Shown here piece after piece: positions 11,946 to 23,700 of a DNA stretch of 64,000 bases. Position 1 is the first letter of the stretch. The number at the start of each line of letters is the position of its first letter. A program made the position numbers and the translations under genes. This stretch comes from Gnetum montanum (taxonomy: Eukaryota; Streptophyta; Gnetopsida; Gnetales; Gnetaceae): assembly GCA_015680685.1 (NCBI GenBank), contig MNCI01023945.1, positions 209,560 through 273,559 on the forward strand, written 5' to 3'. The notes below the pieces were generated by a model. The model worked only from the letters and a program-made list of their open reading frames with translations, made no database searches and had not been told where the DNA came from.

Positions 11946-13526
11946 TTTACTATCCAAAATCGTCAGCATAAGGTTGGAAGAAAATGAATGCCAAAAGATC
12001 TCCAGAGACATACAGACAATCCTACCTTCGCATGAGGGCAAGTTGGAAAAACGAAGGTAGAGTGCCTTGGATGGTCTGCACGCAGATCAACCAAGGACTT
12101 CCCCGAGTGTATGCTAATGGCCTACGTTGGGGTTATCATCAGGAAATGTAAAATAGAGAATGTAATATAACAAAACATAAACGTGCAATATAGCGTGCAA
12201 ACATAAACAGAATGTATGTAGAAATGTGCAATGAAACAGAACAATGCAAATAATGAATTAGAATGGCATAATGGAAGGCAAATAATGAACAATGTTGTGT
12301 TAATTAACAAGATGTGCACCGATCAAAATGTAGTTGCATTGCAAGTCGAACATTAAGCTCCGATGCGTGGTGTTTACAAGTGTTGGGAATCATGTGTGTC
12401 CAGGCTTAGGATTACTAGTTTTCTTCTTCAAATTTTTTTCAACCCCGTTTATGTCAATGAATAGGGTATTTATACATTTTTCTAGGCTCGGAAGTAGGTT
12501 TGTGAATGAGGTTAATGGCTGTGAGATCTGTGAAAAATGGATCGCATGACATGTGTACATGGGCAGACTACATTTTAGACCAGGTGCACTGTATCTTACA
12601 ACGCTTACAATGAAAATTGATTCCAGCTCGCTTGAAAATTCATGGTCTCTTGAATCGACTAGTACAGGACATCGATTTGAGTGGGTTGGACGACTGTTTG
12701 AGTGGTTTGGGTGGTTGTTTGAGGCATCTCTGCTTCACTAGGGCTCCCAGTGTGAGTTAACTTAGTCTTGGCGTGTCCTCAGCATGCATTAGAAGTGCTT
12801 TTGCTTGGTCGTGACCAGTGCTCATGCTGCCAGCGTGACCTCAGCGTGACCAACTGGAAGTGACACATTTTGAGATGAATCTTGACCTTTGACACCTATT
12901 CTTTGAAGTGCAATTGCTGCCTGCATCTCTAGGGTGGTGTGGATGCTAAATTTAAGCCTGTTTGTGCTTGATTTGAACCACTTTTGGAAGGTTACGCTGG
13001 GCTCATTCTGTCAACATGACCTTAGCATGACCCCAGCGTGATCTCAGTGTGACCAAGCCAAAACGCCATGTTTCATGCCCAAATTTTGATTTTCTAAAGC
13101 CTGTGAATAAGTAGAACTATTGCTTGTTCTTGGGGGTTGAGTTGATGCTAAAAATTATGCTTGGGACTGCTTGATTTAACCTATTTTTGTTTGGTCACGC
13201 TGGGTTCATGCTCCAGCGTGACCCCAGCGTAACAAGTGAAAATGGTGTATTTTCAAGCTTGAAATCAAGATTTTGAGGGCTGGGAACCTAGGGTAACCAT
13301 TAGGAAACCTCGAGGGGGTCTTGTACCCTCAAAATTAGGCCATTTGACACTGTTTTAAGGTTTTTTTTGGGTTACTCATGCTGGGGGCAAGCTAGCTTCA
13401 CAGCATGAGCAAGCTAGCTTGAGTTCCATGTTGTAGTCAAGTATTTTTGCCTCCTGAATGCAAAAAAAAAACAGCTTGAGCCATTCTTGTTCCAAAGTGT
13501 CTAAGTTGAAATTTTGTGGTGTTTCA
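11946..13526 (-). mobile_element. 3' LTR of element A
   Basis: It is collinear with the 5' LTR at 29,389-30,995 along its whole length. Shared landmarks include the block near 12,050 (GTAGAGTGCCTTGGATGGTC), the AGCGTGACC-rich section at 12,760-13,240, and the outer end GTGGTGTTTCA. It is about 1.58 kb, and many differences from its partner are C/T or G/A. The outer terminal TG appears as TT at 11,946-11,947. The ORF-like stretch at its upper end (ETPQNFNLDTLEQE) is LTR sequence, not a gene. Confidence 0.85.
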
Positions 13527-13543
13527 TTGGCCCCTCTTTGTTG
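13527..13543 (-). other. Polypurine tract of A
   Basis: On the minus strand this reads AACAAAGAGGGGCCAA directly before the LTR start TGAAACACC. Confidence 0.6.
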
Positions 13544-15034
13544 ATGCTTGAAGGAATCCACCTACGAGGCATCGACAAAGAAGTACAAAACACCATGAAC
13601 AACCAAGTACCAAACATAGTCCGTTGGCCCCTGTCCGGATGTCATTGCACCATGTTCAAAAGTACAAGGGATTGGGGGAAATGTAGTTCTAGATGTAGGG
13701 GAATTGGTTCTAACTGGGGAAATCAAAAAAAGATCAAGGGTTATAAGTGTTGCCAGAATTGTGGGACAGGAGTGCTCTTGCGTGAGCAAGTTGTGTCATT
13801 GGTCCTTGTCAATAGCCATGTTTTCAGTAGACTCAGAACCAAGACATTGGAGGTGCGTTCTTTGGAGAAATAGAGCCCTTGTATTATGTTTAAGGGGGCT
13901 CATTGTAAATAGCCAAAGCCACGCAATGATGTGCAACATTATCATTTGAGGCATGAGCGTTTTCCCAAGACAATTGTCTTCTCGCCTGAGGCTTGTATGA
14001 GAAGAGCCAATGATCTTTGGTCTATGATGTTCACGGGGTCATGCAGACCTAATCCGGGTATTTTTCTCTTTGAACTTTTTTTGTTCTTTTTTCTTTTTCT
14101 TTTTGTTTCTTCTTTTCTTTTGTTTTTGCCTATTTTTTTTGGTCTTTTTGAGAGCTTGCTTTCAGTGCTATGCTCATGCTCATGCGCTTGCGTTTGTATC
14201 ATGTACTGTGTATTGTGCTTTGCGTTGCAACTACTTAGAGAATCACAGTGTACAATAGTGTATAAAGAGCTTCAGGTGAGTATTGCATCAGGGAGATGTA
14301 AATGAATAGGATAAGGAAGGCATGATGAGGAAAAGAGAATGTATTAGGAGTAGGGAATGTACTTGTGAAAGGATTGATGAACCCAGTTGCGAGCGTCAGG
14401 AAGAATGTGATACCTTGTCATCATGATGAAGTGCATCCATGTGTGAACATCTCAGTCATGTCATCCTACAAACACAACTCCAAGGAGATAAGAAAAACAC
14501 AAATGATTCAGTTAGCAAAACACTTTAAACTTGAATGTAGCCGACGGAATGGAGCCATCATGTGGAATCTCAAGGCAAATAGAATCTTTGAACAACATCA
14601 GTTTTATGAAGGTCAATGTGATAAATTAGGTGGTAGGTTCTTGGTGAGCACATACAGCTGATTGTAGCAGCATGTCTTTTCAAATGATGCCAGGTTGTTG
14701 ATGATGTCGCTAGTTTATATTCTTAGTGGACTGTATTGGATTAGTTTCACATCATAATTCTTTGGACGTCGCCAGTTTATCATTGTAGCAGATGATGTAG
14801 TGCTAGTTTAGAGTCGTGGCGGGCTATGAAGAGGCAAGCTAGTTTATAGTCTTAGTAGACTCTGATGGACAAGCATGGTAGTTTAGTGTCATACCAGACA
14901 AAGCTTTGTGGTGTCAGTTTACCATCGTGATGCCAGGACATTCTATGGTGCTAGTTTTAAGTCATAGCTCCAGAACTATTCTATGGTATTAGTTTTAGGT
15001 CATGATTTCAAGACCGATACGTACCTTGAGCTTG
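13544..15034 (-). other. Post-integrase tail of A, no gene seen
   Basis: About 1.5 kb lies between the integrase stop and the polypurine tract. It holds a strong pyrimidine tract on the plus strand at 14,064-14,152 (purine-rich in the element's sense) and the minisatellite at about 14,700-15,020. The reading frames here show no recognisable domain. Confidence 0.5.
14700..15020. repeat. TAGTTTAA-type minisatellite after the integrase of A
   Basis: About eight degenerate units of roughly 35-50 bases are built on TAGTTTANNGTCATNNCRGAC. It is related to the arrays at 2,340-2,613, 18,632-18,700 and 24,590-24,800. Confidence 0.6.
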
Positions 15035-16156
15035 TTAGACATAGAATGGTTTTAGGTACATGTGATTTGTAGGATTGGCGAACTTATTTCCATCCATGTC
15101 GGTGAGTTTGAATGCCCCGTTATCATATGCCTTGATGACTAAGTAAGGTCCTTCCCAGTTAGCTAAGAATTTTTTCGAGTGTTCGCGGACCGCCTTGAGA
15201 ACTAGGTCAACTTCCTTGATCGGCTGCTTATGTCAATCATGTTGATGACGTCACTGTTGTTGTCTCTAGTACCATCTGATTTGATCAAGCACTCGTACAC
15301 TTTCTTCCTCCACCGAGTCAAGGTCAGCGATGTGTAGCTCGTTGTTCTAGCTTTCATCAAGGAGGCTAGAGAGCATTATCCACAGCGAGGGAACCTGTAA
15401 CTCCAAAGGTAACAGAGCTTTAGATCCGTATACAAGGCTATATGGTATCTTACCTATGGACGTTCGATGCATTGTTCAGTATGCCCATAATGCATAGATT
15501 AATTGCTTGTGCCATCGTCTTTTGCTTTGATTCAACAACTTTTTGAGCACCATGATGATAGTTTTATTTGTAGAATCAGCTTGACCATTACTATGTGGGT
15601 AATATGGTGATGAAAATGAGTGTTTGATGCCTAGGCCTTCATAGAAGTTTTTAGTATCTGTACTACTGAACTGTGGCCCGTTATCGGTGACTATAGTCAT
15701 TGGAATATCAAAGTGGGTCACGATGTTTTCTAATATGAAGTTGCAAACATGTTTAGACATGGTTTTCCTAAGGGGAATAGCTTCTACCCATTTTGTGAAA
15801 TATTCGATCGCAGTGATGATGAAGCTATGTCCTACTGAAGATGATGGCATTATCGGCCCAATGATGTCTAATCCCCATTTTTGGAATGGCCATGTGATTT
15901 GTGCAGTATGCAACTCATTAGGTGGTACGTGTATTAGGTTACTGTGCCTTTGGAAACTGTTACATTTCCTGACCCTGGAGAAGCAATCATACTCCATGTG
16001 TGGCCAGTAGTAGCCCAAACGTCTAATTTTCGTTGCCATTGCTTTGGGTGCTATATGCCCTCTGCACAGTCCTTCGTTGACTTGTTCCATGATTGTTTGG
16101 CTGTTGATGCTATTGACGCATGTCAACAGGATGCCTTCATAGGACTTGCAACACAA
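15035..16156 (-). pseudogene. Integrase, element A
   Basis: This is the enzyme that would join element DNA to the chromosome. The order is a zinc-binding-like N-terminus, the core with WGLDIIGPI, the block FTKWVEAIPL, VTDNGPQFSS (second catalytic Asp) and YYPHSNGQADSTNKTI, where the usual glutamate is replaced by aspartate. The C-terminal region contains IPYSLVYGSKALLP and WEGPYLVIKAYDNG and ends HMYLKPFYV then TAA at 15,035-15,037. A stop after the block ALWAY splits the frame near 15,476. The WGLDIIGPI and C-terminal text are typical of Tat-lineage integrases. It is probably inactive. Confidence 0.85.
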
Positions 16157-16186
16157 TGTGTCTTCTATTAATGCATATTTCTGAGA

Positions 16187-16830
16187 TCATTTTTGCATTG
16201 CGTCTTCTTGGGCACTTGTCAAATGTTGTGGCAGTTCACCTTGTTGAAGGTACTTTTTTATGTCATCGTACCATTCTATTGCTTGTGTAGTGTTGATGGA
16301 TGCTATGGGTATTTCGTAAAGAGTGTTGGTCACAGGTTTGGCACAATTTTTTATAGAACTGGGCAACGCATGGAACATCTTAGGTGTCATGTTCAAGGCT
16401 AGTGTAGCAAGTGCATCGGCAATGGTATTTTCGTTCCTAGGAATATGTTGCACATCTATGTTGATCAATCGTTTTAGCAAGTGTTTAGTCAGGTCATATG
16501 GTTGCAAATGAGAAGCTTTACATGCATAAACCTCTGTGACTTGATTGATTACTAACTGTGAGTTGCCTCGAACTACAAGCCGTGTGATTCCCAAAGTTAG
16601 TGCTACTATAAGACCTCTAAGAAGACTTTCGTACTTTTCCATGTTGCTGGTACAAGGGACTGTTAGTTGATAGGAAAAAGGCTGAATTTCTTCAGAGGAA
16701 TACATTATGATTGTTGTAGCACTTCCTCCTTAGGAGGTGGATTCTCCATCGAAGTACAGGATTACATCGTAGTTATTGGGCATTGTGTCTATGCTGTTAA
16801 TATTCTCATAAGGGAATTCAGGGTCAATTA
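16187..16830 (-). pseudogene. Second (archaeal-type) RNase H, element A
   Basis: This is an additional RNase H after the normal one. In order it shows a start around LYFDGEST, a segment EKYESLLRGLIVALTLGI, then RLVVRGNSQLVINQV and HIPRNENTIADALATLA. These correspond to the D-E-D-D active-site blocks of archaeal-type RNase H, as known in the Tat lineage, but the third block has GNSQ where GDSQ is usual, so one catalytic Asp has become Asn. Stops split its beginning. Its role in such elements is thought to be removal of RNA from RNA-DNA hybrids. Its presence is the best single lineage marker in the window. Confidence 0.75.
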
Positions 16831-16839
16831 TGGCTTGAT

Positions 16840-17324
16840 CTTGTGTCGGTGATGCGGTCAACTGATTAGCTATCACTTGACCCTTAGTGGAGGATTGAGC
16901 AACATAGCGCAGGTCAAACTATGCAATCATCACCTTCCATCTAGCTATCTTACTTGATTCATAGATGTTGTTTGTGATGGCTCAAAGCACATTGTCTTTG
17001 CAAATGATATTGACTTGATTGCAAAAGAGGTAATGTCACCACTTTTTAAAGGAAAATACCAAGGCAAGACATGATCTCTCCATGTCGTTGTATCATTGTT
17101 CGTAGTCAATTAGTGCATGGCTTAAATAGTAAATTGGAATCTTGGCTCCATCTTCTCATTTTTGGCAAAGCATGGATACAATAGATGAATCAGATGTGGT
17201 GAGGTAGATATAAAAAGGTTTATCGCTTTACAGGGGATGAACTGTTGGCAGTTGAGCCAACTCCATTTTTATGTTCTCAAATGCTTCTTGGCATTGTTGA
17301 GTCCATTGAAAAATGAGCATTCTT
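16840..17324 (-). pseudogene. First RNase H (gypsy type), element A
   Basis: This is the standard RNase H domain following RT, heavily broken by stops and frame changes. Pieces readable in one frame include PIYYLSHALIDYEQ, ERSCLALVFSFKKW and QSSTKGQVIANQL, which match the connection and C-terminal blocks of gypsy RNase H. It precedes the second RNase H in the same order as in other Tat elements. Confidence 0.65.
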
Positions 17325-18512
17325 TCACAGTAAATGTTGCATGGGCTTCAACTTATCAGTTACTTTTGCGATAAAGCGTCTGATGAATTGTAGTCTACCT
17401 TGTAGACCATGTAAGTCGGTAAGGTTCCTAGGTGGTTGCATACTAGTTATTGCTTTAACCTTATTATGGTCTACTCGTATCCCTATTTTGGAGACTACGA
17501 AGCCAAGCATTTTTCCCATTTTAACCCCAAAGATGCATTTCTTTGGGTTAAGTCTAATGTTGTATTTGAGACAACGTTTGAGTATCAATTCTAAGTCCCT
17601 TGCATGTTGCTCGGTTGTTTTGGACTTGACTGTGATGTCGTCTACATAATCGTTGAGTGAATCAAGCATGTAATCACTAAATATATATGTCATTGCTCGT
17701 TGATATGTAGCACCTACATTTTTGAGACCGAATGGCATCATTGTATAACAGAACGTGCCCCAAGATGTCATCCAGGTTATCCTGAGTTGGTGTTTTGGGT
17801 TGATCTTGATTTGGTTGTATCTTGTGAATCTGTCCATAAAGGATAACAATGCATGCCTAGCAGTTGAGTCAATGAGTTGATCAATACTGGGTAGCGGGAA
17901 GTGATCCTTTATAGTGGCTATGTTGAGGTCACAGAAGTCAATGCATATGCGAATGCTGCCATTCTTCTTGGGGACTACAACAATGTTGGATACCCAATCG
18001 GCATAGTCAATGGCTCGAATGAAATCAACTTGGTAGAGCTTCGTGATTTCGTTATGAACTGCCAAAGCTACCTTAGGTTTAACCTTTCGTGCTTTTTGCT
18101 TTACTAGTTTGAGTTTTTCATTGAGGATGATGTTATGCTGGATGATTTGAGGGTGGTCCAGTCCTGGCATATCGGTATATGACTAAGCGTATGTTTTGAT
18201 GTTGTTTTTCAGCACTTGTGTAATGTCAAAAGCCAGTTGTGGATTTAGTAGAGTACTCATTTTTAATGTTTTAACTTCACCACTAGACATGGTGATGGGG
18301 ACTTCAACAAGGGCATCTTCAGTGATGTTGTCGGCTTCTAAGTCCAAAGTTTTAATCATATCCTCGGGGTAGTCTGATTTTTCTTGAGTGGATGCCATGA
18401 AATTAGCATGAGTAGATAAGTCTAGATCTAAGGATTCTAGATTAATCACTCTTTTTATGGCCCCATGAGGTCCATTGATAGACAACGTTGAAAATGGGTT
18501 CTTGCTGTCCAT
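17325..18512 (-). pseudogene. Reverse transcriptase, element A
   Basis: This is the RNA-dependent DNA polymerase. The first ATG after a stop is complementary to 18,510-18,512, and an upstream linker (18,183-18,512) precedes the palm. Motifs in order are IVVVPKKNGSIRICIDFCDLN, LLSFMDRFTRYNQI, TMMPFGLKNVGATYQR, the catalytic YVDD (17,635-17,648) and NPKKCIFGVKMGKMLGFVVS. A stop lies between linker and palm near 18,180. RT does not follow protease directly here, because the antisense gene and about 6 kb lie in between. The catalytic Asp pair is intact. Confidence 0.85.
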
Positions 18513-19212
18513 ATGCTTGTTCTTGTCAATTTAAACCGGGAGCATCGTGAGCGAGATTTTTCTTAACGAACGAGTTGCTAAATGTAAACTAGCTTCGTGT
18601 AATTTATGTTCTGATGAAATTGTGGAAAGTAGGGGTAGTTTAATGTCATACCGGGACCACATGGTAGTTTTAGGCCTTACCAGGCCATTGGTATTCACTT
18701 TTTGTGTGAACACTAATGTTGTGAGTTTTTTATGGTTTCATGAATTTTCGGTCTTTTGGTCTTGTTTAATTTTGATGTTTAGGCTAAATTAACTAGAGAA
18801 TACAAGAATGAGAAATCAAGATGAAAAATAAAATAAAATAAGCATAAAATAAAGTAGGTACATTGGAAAGAGGGTTTAAAAAAAGTAAGAAAGATAGAAG
18901 GGATCAAAAGGTGTAAAACGTGAGTTATTTTAGCAAGCGTGCATGAGTGGTGATCGTGACCAGAGAGTGTGGCGTCAGTATACAGTGCAGTGTGAGTTAC
19001 AGAATTGGCAACATGAGCAATAGGAAGTGCAGGGTAGCATGAGTTATAGGAAGTGTTGGCAGGGTAGCATGACCACGGTACAGAGCGTGAGTAACAACGA
19101 TGAAGGGGAAAGAGAAAACAAGTGAATGAAAGGGGAAGAAATAGGCTAGCTTATCGTTCGCAGAGGAGAGCGAACAACTACTTCAACGCCTTCCTCGACC
19201 CAAGATTTCATC
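18513..19212. other. Gene-free stretch between RT and the antisense gene of A
   Basis: It holds two units of the TAGTTTAA-type minisatellite (18,632-18,700), an A-rich stretch with several AAATAAAATAA runs (18,825-18,860), and the first AGCGTGAG-type motifs from about 18,935. It could contain the promoter of the antisense gene, but I see no convincing TATA box. Confidence 0.4.
18632..18700. repeat. TAGTTTAA-type motif pair upstream of RT, element A
   Basis: Two units, TAGTTTAATGTCATACCGGGAC and TAGTTTTAGGCCTTACCAGGCC, carry the same core as the arrays at 2,340-2,613, 14,700-15,020 and 24,590-24,800. Confidence 0.6.
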
Positions 19213-20300
19213 ATGGATGGGGACTCTACGTAGGTATGTTTTTCTTTTGTTCATGTTTCATGGCATTCTATTGTGGCGCAAGCACAATGTGAGCCATTAG
19301 GGCTACCGTTTTTGCTATGTTTCAGAGTGAAGATTTTGCTGGATTCTAGGGTTTGTATTGTAGTTTTCTTGTGTGCATTTCGGGTGTCAGGGATGTTGTT
19401 GAGTTTTTGAGTTTCACCATTTTTCTGGTTGCTATGTGATGTCCTGAGTATGGCTAGCATAAGGATCGGTTCACAGTGTAAGGATCAAACCCAGGGCACG
19501 CCCAGTGTGAGCAACCTAGGGCATGCCTAACATGAGTGACGAGGGTATGAGTTGTATTGTAAGGTGTATGTGCCTTAGCGTGAGTTGCAGGGATGTGTGT
19601 TAATCCTTGGCATGAATTACGACCAAGATTGGTAAACAATCTCTACCCAAATCAGACATCTAACTACGATTTTCCTTTTTCTTTTGTATATGCATCAGTT
19701 ATTTTGGGTAAATCTACGTCAGAATGTGGGATAGCCCTAAGGCTAGCAGGCAACTCATGCTGCATCTAAAGGCAAATATAAATTTTCCAGCAAATTGTCC
19801 TTAGACGTTACTCCTGGGACCCAAAATAAGTTTTTAGTTCATGCCGAGAGTTATCAAATTTCTTTCAGGCACATTGTTTCCATTAGGGCCATTCCCAGCG
19901 TGAGTTAGATATAGGGTCATCTCAGGGTGAGGGGTCCTAGAGTGCAGGACAAAGGCATGAGCTAGGTGCTAAGGGCCTGAGCGTGGATGCCCAAAGAAAA
20001 GTTATTTTTGTGCCTGGGCATGAGTTACCCAGGAGAATTGCAATTTTTGACAATGGGCGTGAGTTACCCAGGAGAATAGCGATTTTTGTGCCTAGGCATA
20101 GCTACCCACGAAAACTGCTATTTTTGTGCTATGGGTAGCGTGAGCTACTCTCTAACGTGAGTTGTGTTGTGAGTAGCAGTGTAAGTCACATTCGTGGGTT
20201 GCAGTGTGAGCTGCATTGTGAATGTTTTCCCTAGTCACGTTTTATCGCATTATGCACTGTAGCATGAGTTACTGGAACTGGCGCATGAGTGACTGAGAAG
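18935..20300. repeat. AGCGTGAGTTAC-type interspersed repeats, element A
   Basis: The motif AGCGTGAGTTAC and its decayed forms (GCATGAGTTAC, GTGTGAGTTAC, GGCGTGAGTTACCCAGGAGAA) occur dozens of times without a fixed spacing. The stretch lies between the possible first exon and the first clear exon of the antisense gene, so it may be intronic. No other coding sequence is seen. Confidence 0.55.
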
Positions 20301-20762
20301 GGAGAAAATTATTTGTTTGGTATTGCTAGTTATTTGTATCTTTTTGTTTTTACTTTCTTGGGCTAGACAGTGAATGTACATGTTTTGCATTTGCACTTGT
20401 GCATTGGTTTACTATGAAATGAATTTTTAAATGTACCCTAGCGAGCACTAGATTCATCAAATAAACATTGATGTCCTTGTCTCATGAGGTGAGCTTGTAT
20501 GTGTGTTGAATGTTAGTTATTTGTTAGGTTTATTTTCTTATTTATTTATTTTGTTTTTAGTTTATATGTTTTAAGTTACTTACCTGAGGTTTTGGCTCTA
20601 TGCAGGGGGCCTAAGCCTTTTCTCCTTGTGGTTGAACTTGTTGGTGTGCTATCTTGGTTCGGCCCTTTGGAATAGAAAATGCCTAGTTATGACATGCAAA
20701 TCAGGGCACATGTAATATGGTTTCATCTGAATGTTGATGCATTTTTATCATTTATTCTACAG

Positions 20763-23700
20763 AATTTCAGCGTTGGCATATGGTCTCATTTGAGTGAGCA
20801 GCTGACTCGTGATATTGTTGAGACCATGTTGCCTAGCTCAACATGAGGCATGTCAGCTTTTGTTGTTGACATAGACAAGGGACTATACACAGTCGAGGGA
20901 GGCATTCCCAAAGGTCCTAGATCAACACGTCCTTTGACCTGTGTGTGGGGATTGCTGTCTTGTAGCCATTACAACAGTAGTAGCACACTTTTTCTAGCCT
21001 GCCGTGTACATAGACTATTCCAAAATCTACCTAGAATAGTATACAGAGTAGACAAGTATGCTCTTTTATACTTGTATTAACTTTGGTTCCTTTAGCATTG
21101 TATCATTACTTATGTATAAATATCCTTTTCTTCCACAGGTCCCATTTTTCTAAGCATGGATTGCATGAGGATGATAGCGGGCTTGCCTTAGCACGTACAG
21201 CCTTGGAGGTGTTCATGATGGGCCCCACTCTTTGTGCTATGGTGCTAGGCCAGACCAAGGATGCTATTGTTGATTATCCCAGGCAATTTTCTAGGGCCCT
21301 TGAACGTTGTCGAGTTCATGACTGGCTGTATGAGGATTGGTCTCCTGATGGGCCTGTTTTTCCTCAAATGGTTGATTCTGCACCAAATGTGCCTACTCCA
21401 TTTGCTAACTGTAAATGGTCGTGTTCCAGGCTTGGTTTTCATTTTTGTTATATCATTGCTTATCATATTCTTAATTTTTTTACTCAGTGTCTCCTGTGTC
21501 TTTTCTACAGTGGCTGTTCCTCTTGATGAGGTTACCGTCATATTTGAGCATACTGAGGCCACTCTTTTTATGAAGTTTGGAGAGACTGAGGAGTCACAAC
21601 GGTGGTTGCACAAGAAGGCACCTGAATAAATCATCAGCCATCTTACCAATGCAGGCTTGATGGACCTATTTACTGCCTTGACTCCTAGTGTTCTTGTGAC
21701 CGAAATGGTTTCCATCATTGACTCTTTTAACGATGATGTCTCCTATTTTACTACACGAGTTTAGGGAGTTAAGGTGTCTTTCCACCTCATCGTTGAATTC
21801 TTTTTCGATCTTTTCGGTGTACTAGCATATGGTGCTAAGGTGGCGGTGGATAGAGAAACTAGAGAAGGCTTTGTGATCAAGGAACTTGAAGATTGGCAAG
21901 GTATACCATGGGGTGCTAAAGGTTTTTCCATGAAAGTTGATACTCGCTTGACAGAGGTAAATTTTTTGTACCAGCTCTGTAGAGCACGAGCGTTCCCTAA
22001 GTCTCTTTCCCAAATAAGAAGTCTTGGGATTGAGTCTACACATGTTATGCACTCGGTCTTAGAGACTGGTATGTGCTACAATTGGGCACAGTTCCTTGTA
22101 TTAGGTCTCCATGGAAAGATCATTAGGCTACGTTCCAATGTTGATGCTAAGTCCCACTTTACCTTTACCTTTTTTGTAGGCTATCTTCGTAGGTTTGCCG
22201 AGTTCTTAGTGGTCTATGGAGATAACCATTATGTGTTAAGGGATCGCTCATAGTTGTCTCACCCTGGGATCTGTCATCTATTTAACACCACTAGATCCCA
22301 AGATCTACATGAAGGCATTGAAGAATCTATCTCTATCACAATAGGGGGTGTAGCCAGTCGTTCCCACCATTCACGTGATAGCTTGGGGTTGGAACCACCT
22401 AAACTGCACACAACTGTTAGGAGAGCTGAGTGCTTGATTTTGGAGATTGTTAGGAAAGCCAAGGCTAAGGTGAAAAGGGCTAAGCATTCAAGAGAACCTG
22501 CTATGGAGGTGAGACAGCCAAGGGCAAAGAAGATTCAATTCATCTTGCCAGGAGTAGGTAAGTATTTTTTTTGCTTTAAGTGTTTGTTATCGCTTTTTGA
22601 ATTTATTTTCTTACTTACACATGCCTACCTATTATGTCATGCTAACTTTAGATTTTTTGGTGTTAACAAAGGGTACCCCTGAGAGGGAAAGGGAAGAATT
22701 AGCTCCAATGGGTGAGCCTGAAATGGTTATCATTGGGCGTGATGAAGAGGGGGAAATGAGAGAAGAAGCGGTTGAGGCTATTCCCATCTTATAGGAAGAG
22801 GATGAAATGGATACCATGGGGGTGACACTTGCTGAGGCTTCAGATGCCCTTAAGCATTCAAGCGAGGTGAAAGGTATTTTTGATGGTTTCTTTGATGAGT
22901 CTTTACACTTTGGTGATCTACTTGAGCTAACCAGCAAAGGGCCCCTTGGTAAGTCTTGTTAGTTTGATCCGCATTTTGTATCTTCTTAGCTTTGTACATT
23001 ATTTTGATTATCATGGCTCTTCTTAATATCAAACATGGATGCTAAAGTGCCTAAAGCAAATGCATCTCAGGCAGATGGGTCGGAGTTAGAGGCCCCAGTT
23101 GAGATGCCTTCCTATATAGATTCAACATCCACCGATCCATTGGCCGTGGCATGAGATGCCCAATAAAGTAGAGTTTGTTACTGGCATCGTCAACGATGTT
23201 GTTGCTCGTCTCAGATAGGCTCATCCTAAATTAGGTGTGTACTGGCTCATATATGTAATGTTTGTACTTGTAGGTGGAAAGCTTTAATGGAGTCCTTCCA
23301 AGGCTACCCATATTGATGGTCTCCCAAAATTGCCCAAAGATATTGAGCAGATCCCAAGAGGGATTTCAGGTTATGTTGTTCTGAATGCCAAGTCTCTTTG
23401 GACTTGCAGGCGCTGAATTGAACAATTATGGCTTGAAATTCAATCATTGAAAGAAAATCTGGTGAAGGTGACAGAGGAGAGGAATGACTTGCAAGCCTGT
23501 TATAATTTTTCCTTTGCTAGATTGGTAGGTGATAGTACCTAGCGTACATCCGAGATCACCTATGCACGTTATTGGGCAGGCTTGAATAGCAAGGTGCAGG
23601 CGATTCGGGATTTGGCCGAATAGGGGGCCCAGATGGATTTGTTGAATAGGAAGTGCCATGACTAGAAGTCCTTCACATCCAAAGTATGTAAATGGGACCA

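Noticed and set aside
13376-13561. Minus-strand ORF reading ETPQNFNLDTLEQE into the A 3' LTR, similar to the end of the frame at 30,848
   Set aside because: The shared text is LTR sequence present at both LTRs. The frame entering it at 30,995 is the unrelated C1 ORF joined by chance at the insertion point.
13514-13873. Plus-strand ORF of 119 codons after the A 3' LTR
   Set aside because: It begins inside the LTR, has no recognisable domain, and no second copy supports it.
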